In this document: one piece after another, positions 9,271 through 18,978 of the stretch
How the letters are laid out: each line of letters starts with the position of its first letter
Numbering within the stretch: position 1 is the stretch's first letter
Source of the DNA: Variovorax paradoxus
GTDB lineage: Bacteria; Pseudomonadota; Gammaproteobacteria; Burkholderiales; Burkholderiaceae_C
DNA: 64,000 bases
Direction of reading: 5' to 3'
Assembly: GCF_018614955.1 (NCBI RefSeq)
Contig: NZ_JAGGNV010000026.1
Coordinates: 124,001-188,000, forward strand
Position numbers and translations under genes: made by a program
Notes under the pieces: model-generated
What the model saw: only the letters and a program-made list of their open reading frames with translations
Databases searched by the model: none
Told to the model about the DNA's origin: nothing

Positions 9271-10062
9271 CTATTGCGGCGTCGTCCGCGGACGCTGCGA
9301 GAAGCTGCGGATGCGATCGTGCAGCGCGTCGGTGCCCGCACAGCGGAGAAACCATTCCTTCTCGCTGCGCATGCGCGCTGCCAGCGCCGACAGGGTGTCG
9401 CCTTGGATGAGCGCCTTGGTGCCGACCACGGCCATGCGGGGTAGCGCGGCAAGGCGTCGCGCCGCCGAAAGGGCGGCGGCATCAAGGTCCTCGTCATCGA
9501 CCAGCTCGTTCGCGATGCCGAGTCGATGGGCCTGCCCGGCATCCAGCGGCGCCGGAGAAAGGCAGATTTCGAGTGCTCGATGAGCCCCGACTCTGGCGGC
9601 CAGCGAACGCGTGAAGCCGGTGTCCGGCGAAGTACCGAGCTGGGGATACGCGACCACGAAGTGCGCCGCGCGCGACGCGATCACGCTGTCGCAGGCCAGC
9701 GCAAGCGAAAAACCGCCGCCCGCGGCCACGCCTTGCACGCAGGCAATCACCGGCACCGGCAGGGCGACCAATGCCAGCACCGCAGCATGCGCGTGGTCGA
9801 TCAGTTCTCCGAGGTAAACGGGGAGATCGTCGAGGCGCGCCTGCATCTGTCCGATGTCGGCGCCCACGCAGAAGGCCGGCCCCTCTGCGCGCAGCAGCAC
9901 GGCGTGCAGCGCTTCATCGTTCGCCAATGCCTCGCAGGCGTCCAGCAGGCCGCCACAGAAAGTGCCGTCGATCACGTTGGGGCCTGCCTTGCGGCGCATC
10001 GTCAGCACCGCCACGGCTGCTTCGGGCCGCGTGAGATGAACCGAAACTTCGTCTTCGGACAT
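9271..10062 (-). CDS. Enoyl-CoA hydratase/isomerase family protein (carboxylase operon)
   Basis: This 263-residue crotonase-fold protein has the oxyanion-hole segment QGVAAGGGFSLALACD near residue 110-125. The two glutamates used by classical hydratases are not conserved: the GGG-C-E position reads GGFS, and the second site reads VAYPQLGTSPDTG with an aspartate at residue 147. That pattern resembles PaaG-type isomerases. It starts eight bases after the carboxyltransferase stop, so it is part of the same operon, where a glutaconyl-CoA-type hydratase would be expected. Hydratase or isomerase activity cannot be separated by eye. Confidence 0.85.
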   Translation of the reverse strand: MSEDEVSVHLTRPEAAVAVLTMRRKAGPNVIDGTFCGGLLDACEALANDEALHAVLLRAEGPAFCVGADIGQMQARLDDLPVYLGELIDHAHAAVLALVALPVPVIACVQGVAAGGGFSLALACDSVIASRAAHFVVAYPQLGTSPDTGFTRSLAARVGAHRALEICLSPAPLDAGQAHRLGIANELVDDEDLDAAALSAARRLAALPRMAVVGTKALIQGDTLSALAARMRSEKEWFLRCAGTDALHDRIRSFSQRPRTTPQ

Positions 10063-10070
10063 CGTCGGCT

Positions 10071-11678
10071 TCAGATGCGAAACACGCCGTAGCTCGGCGG
10101 CGCGATGGGCTGATTCAGCGCGGCCGAGATCGCAATCCCAAGCGCATTGCGCGTGTCGACGGGGTCGAGGATCCCGTCGTCCCAGATCTTCGAGGTGGAA
10201 TAGAGCGCGCTCGACTGGCGACGGAAGTCCTCGAGCACCGGGTCCCGGATGGCTGCGATTTCCTCTGCGCTCAGCTCGGCGCCCGTGCGTGCGAGCTGGC
10301 GCAGCTTCACGTCGGCCAGCACGTTGGCGGCCTGCTCGGCGCCCATCACCGAGATCTGGCTTTGCGGCCACATGAATAGAAAGCGCGGATCGAAGGCGCG
10401 GCCCGACATGCCGTAGTTGCCGGCGCCGAAAGAGCCGTTGCAGATCACTGTGAACTTCGGCACTTCGGAGCCCGCCACGGCCATGATCATCTTGGCGCCG
10501 TCCTTGGTGATGCCGCGGCGCTCGTAGTCCTTGCCGACCATGAAGCCCGTGATGTTCTGCAGGAAGATCAGCGGCGTGCGGTTCTGGTTGCAGAGTTCGA
10601 TGAAGTGCGTGCCTTTCTGCGCACTCTCGTTGAACAGCACGCCATTGTTGGCGAGGATGCCAACCTTGTAGCCCCACAGGTTGGCGAATCCGCAGACGAG
10701 CGTGGGCGCGTAGGCGGGCTGGTACTCGTGGAAGCGGCTACCGTCCACCATGCGCGCGATGATCTCGCGCATGTCGAACTGCACCTTGATGTCCCGCGGG
10801 ATGATGCCGTAGAGCTCCTGCGGGTCGTAGAGCGGTGCTTCGGGTTCCTGCCACTGTACGTCGGCCTTGACCGGGCGCTTCCACTGCGCGACCACATCGC
10901 GCGCGATGGCAATGGCTTCGTATTCGTTGCTCGCCGGGTAGTCGGCCGTGCCCGAGATACGCGTGTGTACGTCGCAGCCGCCGAGTTCGTCGGCGCTGAC
11001 TTCCTCGCCCGTAGCGGCCTTCACCAACGGCGGGCCGCCGAGGAAAATGGCGCCATTGCCGCGCACGATCACGCTGTAGTCCGAAAGCGCGGGCACGTAG
11101 GCGCCACCCGCCGTGCAGTGGCCCAGCACGATCGAGACTTGCGGCACGCCCATCTTCGAGAGGATGGACTGATTGCGGAAGATCCGGCCCGCGTTGTGTC
11201 GGTCGGGGAACAGCTCAGCCTGCAGCGGCAAGAATCCACCGGCGCTGTCGCACAGGTGGACCATCGGCAGGCGGTTCTCCACCGCGATGTCGGTGGCGCG
11301 CACGATCTTCTTGACCGAGAGCGGGTACCAGGCGCCGCCCTTGATGCTTGCGTCCGAGGCGTTCACCATCACCTCGCGGCCGCTGACAATGCCGACGCCG
11401 GTGACCACGCCTGCGCCCGGTACTTCGCCGTCATAGTCTGCGTTGGCGGCTAGCGTGGAGAGCTCCAGGAACGGCGTACCAGGGTCCAGGAGCTGCGCAA
11501 TGCGTTCGCGCACGAAGAGCTTGTTCTGTCTTGCGAGCCGCTCCATGTCGCGCTCCGGGCGGACGTGTCGCACGTTGGCTTGCTGCTGTCGCAGCACTTC
11601 GACGAGTCTGAGGTTGTGCTGGCGGTTGGCCAGGAAGTCGGCCGAGCGGGTGTTGAGTACCGAATCGATGCGTTTCAT
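10071..11678 (-). CDS. Acyl-CoA carboxylase carboxyltransferase (beta) subunit
   Basis: This 535-residue protein is a complete carboxyltransferase of the methylcrotonyl-CoA/geranyl-CoA carboxylase type. It shows the HCTAGGAYVPALSDY core and the QNITGFMVGKDYERRGITK segment of the C-terminal half. Methylcrotonyl-CoA carboxylases usually have Phe before the GRIF motif; here it is Ala163 (HNAGRIF), which may open the acyl pocket for a larger substrate. It transfers CO2 from carboxybiotin to the gamma carbon of a 3-methyl-enoyl-CoA. It overlaps the biotin carrier gene by four bases. Choosing between methylcrotonyl, geranyl or another substrate needs phylogeny or assay. Confidence 0.9.
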   Translation of the reverse strand: MKRIDSVLNTRSADFLANRQHNLRLVEVLRQQQANVRHVRPERDMERLARQNKLFVRERIAQLLDPGTPFLELSTLAANADYDGEVPGAGVVTGVGIVSGREVMVNASDASIKGGAWYPLSVKKIVRATDIAVENRLPMVHLCDSAGGFLPLQAELFPDRHNAGRIFRNQSILSKMGVPQVSIVLGHCTAGGAYVPALSDYSVIVRGNGAIFLGGPPLVKAATGEEVSADELGGCDVHTRISGTADYPASNEYEAIAIARDVVAQWKRPVKADVQWQEPEAPLYDPQELYGIIPRDIKVQFDMREIIARMVDGSRFHEYQPAYAPTLVCGFANLWGYKVGILANNGVLFNESAQKGTHFIELCNQNRTPLIFLQNITGFMVGKDYERRGITKDGAKMIMAVAGSEVPKFTVICNGSFGAGNYGMSGRAFDPRFLFMWPQSQISVMGAEQAANVLADVKLRQLARTGAELSAEEIAAIRDPVLEDFRRQSSALYSTSKIWDDGILDPVDTRNALGIAISAALNQPIAPPSYGVFRI

Positions 11679-12180
11679 GGCGCCGGGGTTCCTAGCTCCA
11701 GCGTGACCAGCGGAGCATCGCGTTCAAAGGTCTGACCCAGGCCCACATGTAGAGCCTGGACGATGCCATCGCAGCTGGCGTTGATCGTCGTTTCCATCTT
11801 CATGCTTTCGATCACAAGCAGCGCCTGCCCGCGCTGCACGGCATCGCCGGGCTGAACGGACACGGCGATCACCGAGCCGGGCATGGGCGCGCGCGAGACG
11901 GCTTCGCCTTCGTCGATCGACTGGTCGGCAAAGCGCGCGAGGCTGTGCGAGTAGCGCAGAAGGTAGGTGTCGCCGTCGAGGTGGACATGGATGTCGTCGC
12001 CGCGCCGCGCGAGAAATACGCGATGGCTGTTGTCATGCAGGATCAGCTCGTGCGCGTGGTCACCGCGCGGCGAGAGCACGACGGCCAGGCTCAGATCGCC
12101 GATCTGCAACCGGTAGGTGGTTCCCGCGCGGGCGAGCCAGACTTCGCGGTCGACGCCGAGCACCGTGAATGCATGGGCCA

Positions 12181-12181
<1 letters not shown>
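11675..12181 (-). CDS. Biotin carboxyl carrier protein, free-standing
   Basis: This 168-residue protein holds the BT-like linker domain (residues about 1-90) and a C-terminal biotinyl domain with the ESMKMET motif, biotinylated Lys128. In most methylcrotonyl- and geranyl-CoA carboxylases these domains form the C-terminus of the alpha chain. Here they are a separate gene whose ATG shares a base with the biotin carboxylase stop (TGATG). The two products together total about 660 residues, the size of a fused alpha chain. The split therefore lies at the natural domain border. Confidence 0.92.
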
Positions 12182-13665
<1,484 letters not shown>

Positions 13666-13708
13666 TTGCTCTCCATGTTGCCGGGTCTTGAACCCGTTGG
13701 ACATCATT

Positions 13709-13725
13709 ATTGAGTGCAACTCATT
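13709..13725. promoter_or_regulatory. Candidate operator ATTGAGT-N4-CTCATT, proximal to biotin carboxylase
   Basis: The sequence ATTGAGTGCAACTCATT is a 13-bp inverted repeat (TGAGT-GCA-ACTCA) with matching flanks. The same 17-bp pattern, reversed, lies 69 bases away at 13778-13794, and a near copy lies upstream of livG module A. It overlaps the alternative upstream ATG of the biotin carboxylase gene, which supports the GTG start. Confidence 0.65.
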
Positions 13726-13741
13726 TTGCCAGATGATGGTT

Positions 13742-13757
13742 TTCCCCGATAGGGGAA
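13742..13757. promoter_or_regulatory. Palindrome TTCCCC-GATA-GGGGAA between the two operator copies
   Basis: A perfect 6-bp-arm palindrome with a 4-base centre lies midway between the two ATTGAGT repeats in the divergent promoter. It may be a site for another factor or a short hairpin. No function can be assigned. Confidence 0.35.
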
Positions 13758-13777
13758 GACAAGAGTGCTGGTAACTT

Positions 13778-13794
13778 AATGAGGCATACTCAAT
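13778..13794. promoter_or_regulatory. Candidate operator (reverse copy), proximal to acyl-CoA dehydrogenase
   Basis: Read on the minus strand this is ATTGAGT-ATGC-CTCATT, matching all 13 fixed bases of the copy at 13709-13725. The site lies about 70 bases before the acyl-CoA dehydrogenase start and is flanked by TTAA on both sides. The pair brackets the divergent promoter, which would allow control of both operons by one regulator. Confidence 0.65.
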
Positions 13795-13863
13795 TAAATT
13801 CGTTTCGCAGCGCAAGTGCGCAAACAAGGCACCGTCTTCGGCTGCCGCACGCCTGGAGTTTTG

Positions 13864-15075
13864 ATGTCCGAGAGTGATTTGTTCACAGCCCAACGCCCGA
13901 CCGCACAGGTCTTCAGCGGCCTGTCCGATGACGAGATGGAGATGCTGTCGCAGGCCGACAGGTTTGCGAAGGCCGAGCTCTACCCGCTGTCGCAGCGCAT
14001 GGACGACGAGGAATGGTGGCCTCCCTCGATCCTGCCGAAGATCGGTGCCAACGGCTATTGCGGCATCACCGCGCCCGAATCGCTGGGCGGCGCAGGACTG
14101 GATCTGTTCACCAGCGGCCTCGTGCTCCAGGCGTTCGCGCGCTGGAACCACGCGCTGGCCCTGAGCTGGGTGGCGCACGAGAACCTGTGCCTGCACAACG
14201 TCTTGCGCAACGCCAGCGAAGAGCAGAAGGCCCGCTATGTGCCTGGCATGTGCCGCGGTGAACTGCTCGGCGCTCTCGGCCTGACCGAGCCGGGTGCAGG
14301 CTCCGATGCACTGGGCGCGATGCGCACGACGGCCGTGCGCGACGGCGATCACTATGTGCTCAACGGCACCAAGGTCTACATCACGAACGGACCGGTCGCC
14401 GACGTGCTGCTGGTCTATGCGAAGACCGACAAGGACCTGGGGTCGCGGGGCATCTCCGCCTTCCTTGTCGACAAGGAGGCGCCGGGCTTTCGCGTTGCGC
14501 AGAAGCTCGTGAAGATGGGTTTTCGCGGCAGCCAGACCGGTGAACTGGTGTTCGACAACTGTCGCGTGCCGGTGGCCAACCGCATTGGCGAGGAGAACAC
14601 CGGCGTCAAGGTCGTGATGAGCGGGTTGGACCTGGAGCGCTCGATGATCGCGCCGCTGTGCTTGGGCATCGCCGAGCGCGCGCTGGAGTTGAGCATCGAG
14701 TACGCGCGCACTCGCCGGCAGTTCGGCCAGCCTATCTCCAGTTTCCAGATGATCCAGGACAAGATTGCCACGATGTATGTCGGCGTGGAGTCGATGCGCT
14801 TGTTCACGTACCAGACCTTGCGGGCAGTGAGTGCGCTGCACGATGGCGATGCGGGTCGCGGCGAAATCCACAAGCTGACGGCGGCGTCAGTGATGTTCGC
14901 CGCCAACACCATGAACACGGTGCTCGACGAAGCCGTGCAGATCCACGGCGGGGCGGGCTACATCTGGGAGTCGGAAATCAACCGCCTCTACCGCTCGATC
15001 AAGCTGCTGGAGATCGGCGCCGGCACGACCGAAGTGCGCAAGCTGATCATCGCTGGCGAACTTCTGCGGAGCTGA
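13864..15075 (+). CDS. Acyl-CoA dehydrogenase, isovaleryl-CoA-dehydrogenase-like
   Basis: This 403-residue flavoenzyme introduces a 2,3-double bond into an acyl-CoA. It has TEPGAGSDA near residue 141 and QIHGGAGYIWESEINRLYR near the C-terminus. The catalytic glutamate appears to be Glu258 in SGLDLER, the helix-G position used by isovaleryl-CoA dehydrogenase; the usual straight-chain position near the end is GAGTTE, without Glu. This fits a 3-methyl-branched substrate that would then be carboxylated by the divergent operon. The start MSESDLF was chosen because GGAG precedes it by seven bases; a longer in-frame opening reaches 13816. Confidence 0.92.
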   Translation: MSESDLFTAQRPTAQVFSGLSDDEMEMLSQADRFAKAELYPLSQRMDDEEWWPPSILPKIGANGYCGITAPESLGGAGLDLFTSGLVLQAFARWNHALALSWVAHENLCLHNVLRNASEEQKARYVPGMCRGELLGALGLTEPGAGSDALGAMRTTAVRDGDHYVLNGTKVYITNGPVADVLLVYAKTDKDLGSRGISAFLVDKEAPGFRVAQKLVKMGFRGSQTGELVFDNCRVPVANRIGEENTGVKVVMSGLDLERSMIAPLCLGIAERALELSIEYARTRRQFGQPISSFQMIQDKIATMYVGVESMRLFTYQTLRAVSALHDGDAGRGEIHKLTAASVMFAANTMNTVLDEAVQIHGGAGYIWESEINRLYRSIKLLEIGAGTTEVRKLIIAGELLRS

Positions 15076-15079
15076 AGAC

Positions 15080-15958
15080 ATGCCCGAGAACACGTCTTCG
15101 CCGCCGGCTTCGATCGAAGCTGCGTTGTGGGCCGAGACGACGGTCTATCACGCGAGTCTGTTCGATGGGAAAACGGTGCTCGTCTCGGGTGGCGGCACCG
15201 GCATCGGTCGCGCGATCGCGTTGCTGTTCGCCCGGCTGGGTGCGCAGGTCGTCATCTGTGGGCGCACCCAGGACAAGCTCGACCGTGTCGCCGCGTTTGC
15301 GAAGGAGAAGGGCGCGCGCATCCTGCCGATCGTTGCCAACGTGCGCGACCCCGAGCAGGTGCAGGCGCTGTTCGCGCACATCACGGCGGAATGCGGCACG
15401 CTTTCGGTGGTAGTCAACAACGCTGGCGGCCAGTTCCCGCAGCCTGCCATTGACTTCTCGGCCAAGGGTTGGGGCGCGGTGATCGACACCAACCTCAATG
15501 GCACCTGGCACATGATGCAGGCCGCCGCGCGCCACTGGCGTGATGCCGGCGCGCCGGGCGTACTGGTGAACCTGGTGGCGGTGGTGGACCCGGGCATCCC
15601 TGGCATCGCGCATTCGATGGCGGCGCGTGCCGGCGTGATCGCCGCCACGCGCACCGTCGCGGTGGAGTGGGCGCCGCTGAACATTCGTGTCAACTGCATC
15701 GCACCAGGTCTCACAGCCAGCGAAGGTTTGGAGGTCTACCCGCAGGAGGCACGTCGCCAGTTTCATCGCGCCAACCCGATGCGGCGGCCGGGCAGCCTGC
15801 GCGAGATCGCGGAATCGGCGGTCTTCCTGGCCAGCCCCGCGGCCAGCTTCATGACCGGCGAAGTCATGACGGTTGACGGCGGCGGTCGTCTCTGGGGGGA
15901 TCTCTGGACCATCGAGCGGCCGGACTATTTTTCCGACGAAGGACACACTCATGCCTGA
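15080..15958 (+). CDS. SDR-family protein of dienoyl-CoA reductase type, altered catalytic residues
   Basis: This 292-residue Rossmann protein has GGGTGIG at 37-43 and VNNAGG near 112. Its overall pattern around AARAGV...RTVAVEW and NCIAPG matches 2,4-dienoyl-CoA reductases rather than classical SDRs. The canonical Tyr is Ser179, as in mitochondrial dienoyl-CoA reductase, but the usual Lys is Arg183, which is unusual even for that group. It lies four bases after the acyl-CoA dehydrogenase gene and overlaps the BKACE gene by eight bases. It may reduce a conjugated dienoyl-CoA or may have a changed activity. Confidence 0.85.
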   Translation: MPENTSSPPASIEAALWAETTVYHASLFDGKTVLVSGGGTGIGRAIALLFARLGAQVVICGRTQDKLDRVAAFAKEKGARILPIVANVRDPEQVQALFAHITAECGTLSVVVNNAGGQFPQPAIDFSAKGWGAVIDTNLNGTWHMMQAAARHWRDAGAPGVLVNLVAVVDPGIPGIAHSMAARAGVIAATRTVAVEWAPLNIRVNCIAPGLTASEGLEVYPQEARRQFHRANPMRRPGSLREIAESAVFLASPAASFMTGEVMTVDGGGRLWGDLWTIERPDYFSDEGHTHA

Positions 15959-16880
15959 ACGCAAAGTCATCATCACCTGTGCAGTCACGGGGTCGATCCA
16001 CACGCCATCGATGTCGCCGCACCTGCCGGTGACTGCCGAGGAAATCGCCGAGGCGGCCATCGGAGCGGCCGAGGCTGGTGCCGCCATCGTCCATCTGCAC
16101 GCCCGCAACCCCGTCGATGGCCGGCCCGACCAGTCTCCCGAGGCCTTCGAGCCCTTCCTGCGCGAGATCAAACGGAGGTCCAACGTCGTGGTCAACCTGA
16201 CTACCGGCGGTTCGCCGTTCATGTCGGTCGAAGAGCGCATCCGCCCAGCAGCCGTCTGGAAACCCGAGGTCGCCAGCCTGAACATGGGCTCCATGAACTT
16301 CGGCCTCTTTCCGATGCTGAGCCGCTTCAAGGAGTTCAAGCACGCGTGGGAGCCCGAAATGCTGGAAAACTCGCGCGACCTCGTTTTTCGCAACTCCTTC
16401 AAGGACATCGCCTACGCGCTGCGCACTCTCAACGAAACCGGCACGCGCTACGAGTTCGAGTGCTACGACACCAGCCACCTCTACAACCTGCACCACTTCT
16501 GGCAGGAGGGCTTGGTCCAGGGCCCATTGTTCATCCAGACCGTGTTCGGCCTTCTCGGCGGCATCGGCGCGCACCCGGAAGATGTTCAGCACATGAAGCG
16601 TACGGCGGATCGGCTCTTCGGCGACAACTACCGCTGGTCGGTGCTGGGGGCCGGCCGCAGCCAGATGCCGCTGGCGGCCATCGCTGCGGCGCAGGGCGGC
16701 AACGTCCGAGTGGGTCTGGAGGACTCGCTGTGGGCGGGCAAGGGCCGGTTGGCCGAATCGAACGCGTTGCAGGTGCGCCAGGCGCGGGCCCTCGTCGAGG
16801 GGCTGGGCCTGGAGATCGCCTCCCCCGACGAAGCAAGGGAAATCCTGGAGCTCAAGGGCGCCGACAAGGTTGCCTTCTGA
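15951..16880 (+). CDS. Beta-keto acid cleavage enzyme (BKACE family)
   Basis: This 309-residue TIM-barrel Zn enzyme belongs to the BKACE/DUF849 family, which converts a beta-keto acid and acetyl-CoA into acetoacetate and a new acyl-CoA. It has IVHLHARNP with His48 and His50, and a VGLEDSLW motif near the C-terminus. The start overlaps the SDR stop by eight bases. Its position between beta-oxidation-type genes and a thiolase suggests it releases the end of a keto acid formed in the pathway. The natural keto acid is unknown. A second BKACE lies at 49806-50801. Confidence 0.88.
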   Translation: MPERKVIITCAVTGSIHTPSMSPHLPVTAEEIAEAAIGAAEAGAAIVHLHARNPVDGRPDQSPEAFEPFLREIKRRSNVVVNLTTGGSPFMSVEERIRPAAVWKPEVASLNMGSMNFGLFPMLSRFKEFKHAWEPEMLENSRDLVFRNSFKDIAYALRTLNETGTRYEFECYDTSHLYNLHHFWQEGLVQGPLFIQTVFGLLGGIGAHPEDVQHMKRTADRLFGDNYRWSVLGAGRSQMPLAAIAAAQGGNVRVGLEDSLWAGKGRLAESNALQVRQARALVEGLGLEIASPDEAREILELKGADKVAF

Positions 16881-16903
16881 ATCCGATCAATTGAGGACAT
16901 GAA

Positions 16904-18085
16904 ATGAAGCAAGTACTGGTCGCAGGGGTAGGCATGATCCCCTTCAAGAAGCCGGGCGACAGCCTGCCGTACCACGAGATGGGCGCGCAAGCCGCGCGCC
17001 AGGCGCTGGAAGACGCGGGCATTGGCTACGAGGACGTGCAGCAGGCTTACGCCGGCTTCGTCTATGGCGACTCGACCAGTGGCCAGCGCGCGCTGTACGA
17101 GGTCGGCATGAGTGGCATCCCGGTCATCAACGTCAACAACAACTGCTCGACCGGTTCCACGGCACTGTTCCTGGCACGCCAGGCCGTGGCCAGTGGCGCA
17201 GTTGATTGCGCCATCGCGGTCGGCTTCGAGCAGATGCAACCCGGCGCGCTAGCCATGCACTGGCAGGACCGGCCCAACACCTTCGAGAATTTCGACGCGC
17301 TGTGCGACGAACTGACCGACGGGGTGAAGCTGCCGCTCGCGTTGCGCTATTTCGGCGGCGCGGGCCGGGAGCACATGCAGAGGTACGGCACCAAGTTGGG
17401 GACTTTCGCGAAGATCCGCGCCAAGGCCAGCCGCCACGCTGGCAACAATCCGCTCGCCCTGTTTCGCAAGGAAGTCACGGCCGAGGAAGTGCTGTCTTCT
17501 CCCGTGCTGTGGGACGGGGTGCTCACACGGTTGATGGCCTGCCCGCCGACCTGCGGTGGCGCAGCGGCCATCCTCATGTCAAAGGAGTTCGCAGCGCGCA
17601 AAGGCCTCTCCCCTCGCGTGCAGATCCTCGGCCAGGCAATGACTACCGACCGCAACAACAGCTTCGGCACGCGCTCGATGATCGATCTCGTGGGCTTCCA
17701 TCTCAGCGAAGACGCTGCGGCCAAGGTCTATGCCGAAGCTGGCATCGGCCCGAAGGATGTGGACGTGTGCGAACTGCACGATTGCTTCGCGCAGAACGAA
17801 CTCTTGAGCTATGAGGCACTGGGCTTTTGCCCGGTCGGCGAGGCTGAACGCTTCGTAGAGGAGGGCCGCAACACCTATGGGGGTGACGTCGTGGTGAATC
17901 CGTCCGGAGGTTTGCTGTCCAAGGGCCATCCGCTGGGCGCCACGGGGCTGGCGCAGTGCTACGAACTCACGCGCCAGTTGCGCGGCTCTGCAGAGGGTAC
18001 GCAGGTGGCAGGCGCGCGCATCGCGCTGCAGCACAACCTGGGGCTGGGCGGCGCGGCCGTCGTCACGGCCTACGGGCAGGTGTAG
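16904..18085 (+). CDS. SCP2-type thiolase (lipid-transfer protein/thiolase family)
   Basis: This 393-residue thiolase-fold protein is of the SCP-x/lipid-transfer type rather than the FadA type. The nucleophile is Cys81 in NNNCSTGST, and ELHDCFAQNE and GHPLGATG carry the histidines. Such thiolases cleave 3-ketoacyl-CoA with branched or bulky chains and, in steroid and terpenoid pathways, often sit with paired hot-dog hydratases, as here. It follows the BKACE gene by 23 bases. Thiolytic or aldol-type cleavage cannot be told apart by reading. Confidence 0.88.
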   Translation: MKQVLVAGVGMIPFKKPGDSLPYHEMGAQAARQALEDAGIGYEDVQQAYAGFVYGDSTSGQRALYEVGMSGIPVINVNNNCSTGSTALFLARQAVASGAVDCAIAVGFEQMQPGALAMHWQDRPNTFENFDALCDELTDGVKLPLALRYFGGAGREHMQRYGTKLGTFAKIRAKASRHAGNNPLALFRKEVTAEEVLSSPVLWDGVLTRLMACPPTCGGAAAILMSKEFAARKGLSPRVQILGQAMTTDRNNSFGTRSMIDLVGFHLSEDAAAKVYAEAGIGPKDVDVCELHDCFAQNELLSYEALGFCPVGEAERFVEEGRNTYGGDVVVNPSGGLLSKGHPLGATGLAQCYELTRQLRGSAEGTQVAGARIALQHNLGLGGAAVVTAYGQV

Positions 18086-18095
18086 GGAGTTACGC

Positions 18096-18545
18096 ATGCT
18101 GGACAAGACGCAAATCGGCAAATCGCTGCGCCGCGTAACGCGCAACGTGGAGGCGGGTCAACTGCGTTTCTTCCTCGACGTCATCGGCGACAAGGAGAAG
18201 GCTTTCAGGGCCAAACAGGCCGGCACGCCGCTGCAGGTGCCACCCACTTACTTCTTCTGCCTGGAGATGATGGACGACCCGGACCCGCTGGACTGGCTCA
18301 AGGGCCTGGGCGTGAACCTGCTGCACATCCTGCACGGCCAGCAGCGCTTCGATTACCACGCATCCGCTTTCGCGGGCGACGAACTGACGTTCGAGGCCTC
18401 CATTCAAGACATCCAGGAGAAGAAGGGCGGCGCGCTGCAGTTCGTCCTGAAGAAAACCGAAGTGACGAACCAGCACGGCACGCGCATCGCTACGGCTTCG
18501 TCCACCGTGATCTATCGCGATCCCGTCTACGCGAAAGGCCAATGA
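18096..18545 (+). CDS. FAS1-like dehydratase/MaoC N-terminal-domain protein
   Basis: This 149-residue hot-dog protein matches the N-terminal, non-catalytic half of double hot-dog hydratases (FAS1-like dehydratase domain). The region QAGTPLQVPPTYFF and HGQQRFDYH are typical. It is followed after one base by a second hot-dog gene carrying the catalytic motif, so the two probably form a heteromeric hydratase. Such split pairs are known beside SCP2 thiolases in steroid side-chain degradation. The acyl substrate here is unknown. Confidence 0.85.
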   Translation: MLDKTQIGKSLRRVTRNVEAGQLRFFLDVIGDKEKAFRAKQAGTPLQVPPTYFFCLEMMDDPDPLDWLKGLGVNLLHILHGQQRFDYHASAFAGDELTFEASIQDIQEKKGGALQFVLKKTEVTNQHGTRIATASSTVIYRDPVYAKGQ

Positions 18546-18546
18546 G

Positions 18547-18978
18547 ATGAGCACTACCACCACATTCGTTTTCGAAGTTGGCACCGTTCTGCCTCCGCTC
18601 GTGATCGAACCGCTGACTCGCGCCAAACTGGCCTTGTATGCCGGTGCGTCGGGCGACCACGTGCCGCTGCACATCGACACCGATGCCGCTCGCGAGGCAG
18701 GCGCGCCCGACGTCTTCGGACACGGCATGCTCAGTGCCGCCTGGCTGGGCCGGTTCTTGACGAACTGGGTCGAACAGGATCGCATCCGCAGCATCGAACT
18801 GCGCTTCACAGGCATCTTTCAACTCTATAACGAAGCCCATTGCACCGGCCGCGTGGTCGAGCAGATCACCCTGGACGATGGCGCACCCGCCGCACGCGTC
18901 GAACTCCAGCTACAGAACCAGTACGGCGAATCCAAGGTCGTGGGTGAAGCCGTCATCGCCATCGGGAGCCGCCCATGA
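18547..18978 (+). CDS. MaoC-like catalytic hot-dog hydratase subunit
   Basis: This 143-residue protein carries the hydratase motif YAGASGDHVPLHID near residues 35-48, with Asp and His in the places used by MaoC hydratases, and the VFGHGMLS segment. It is the partner of the preceding FAS1-like domain gene and should add water to an enoyl-CoA. Its stop overlaps the start of the next ligase gene by four bases. The gene is complete and of normal length. Confidence 0.87.
   Translation: MSTTTTFVFEVGTVLPPLVIEPLTRAKLALYAGASGDHVPLHIDTDAAREAGAPDVFGHGMLSAAWLGRFLTNWVEQDRIRSIELRFTGIFQLYNEAHCTGRVVEQITLDDGAPAARVELQLQNQYGESKVVGEAVIAIGSRP

Noticed and set aside
13705..13707. ATG at 13707 as the biotin carboxylase start
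   Set aside because: It lacks a ribosome site and lies beside the operator-like repeat; the GTG at 13665 has GGAGA upstream and fits the family N-terminus.
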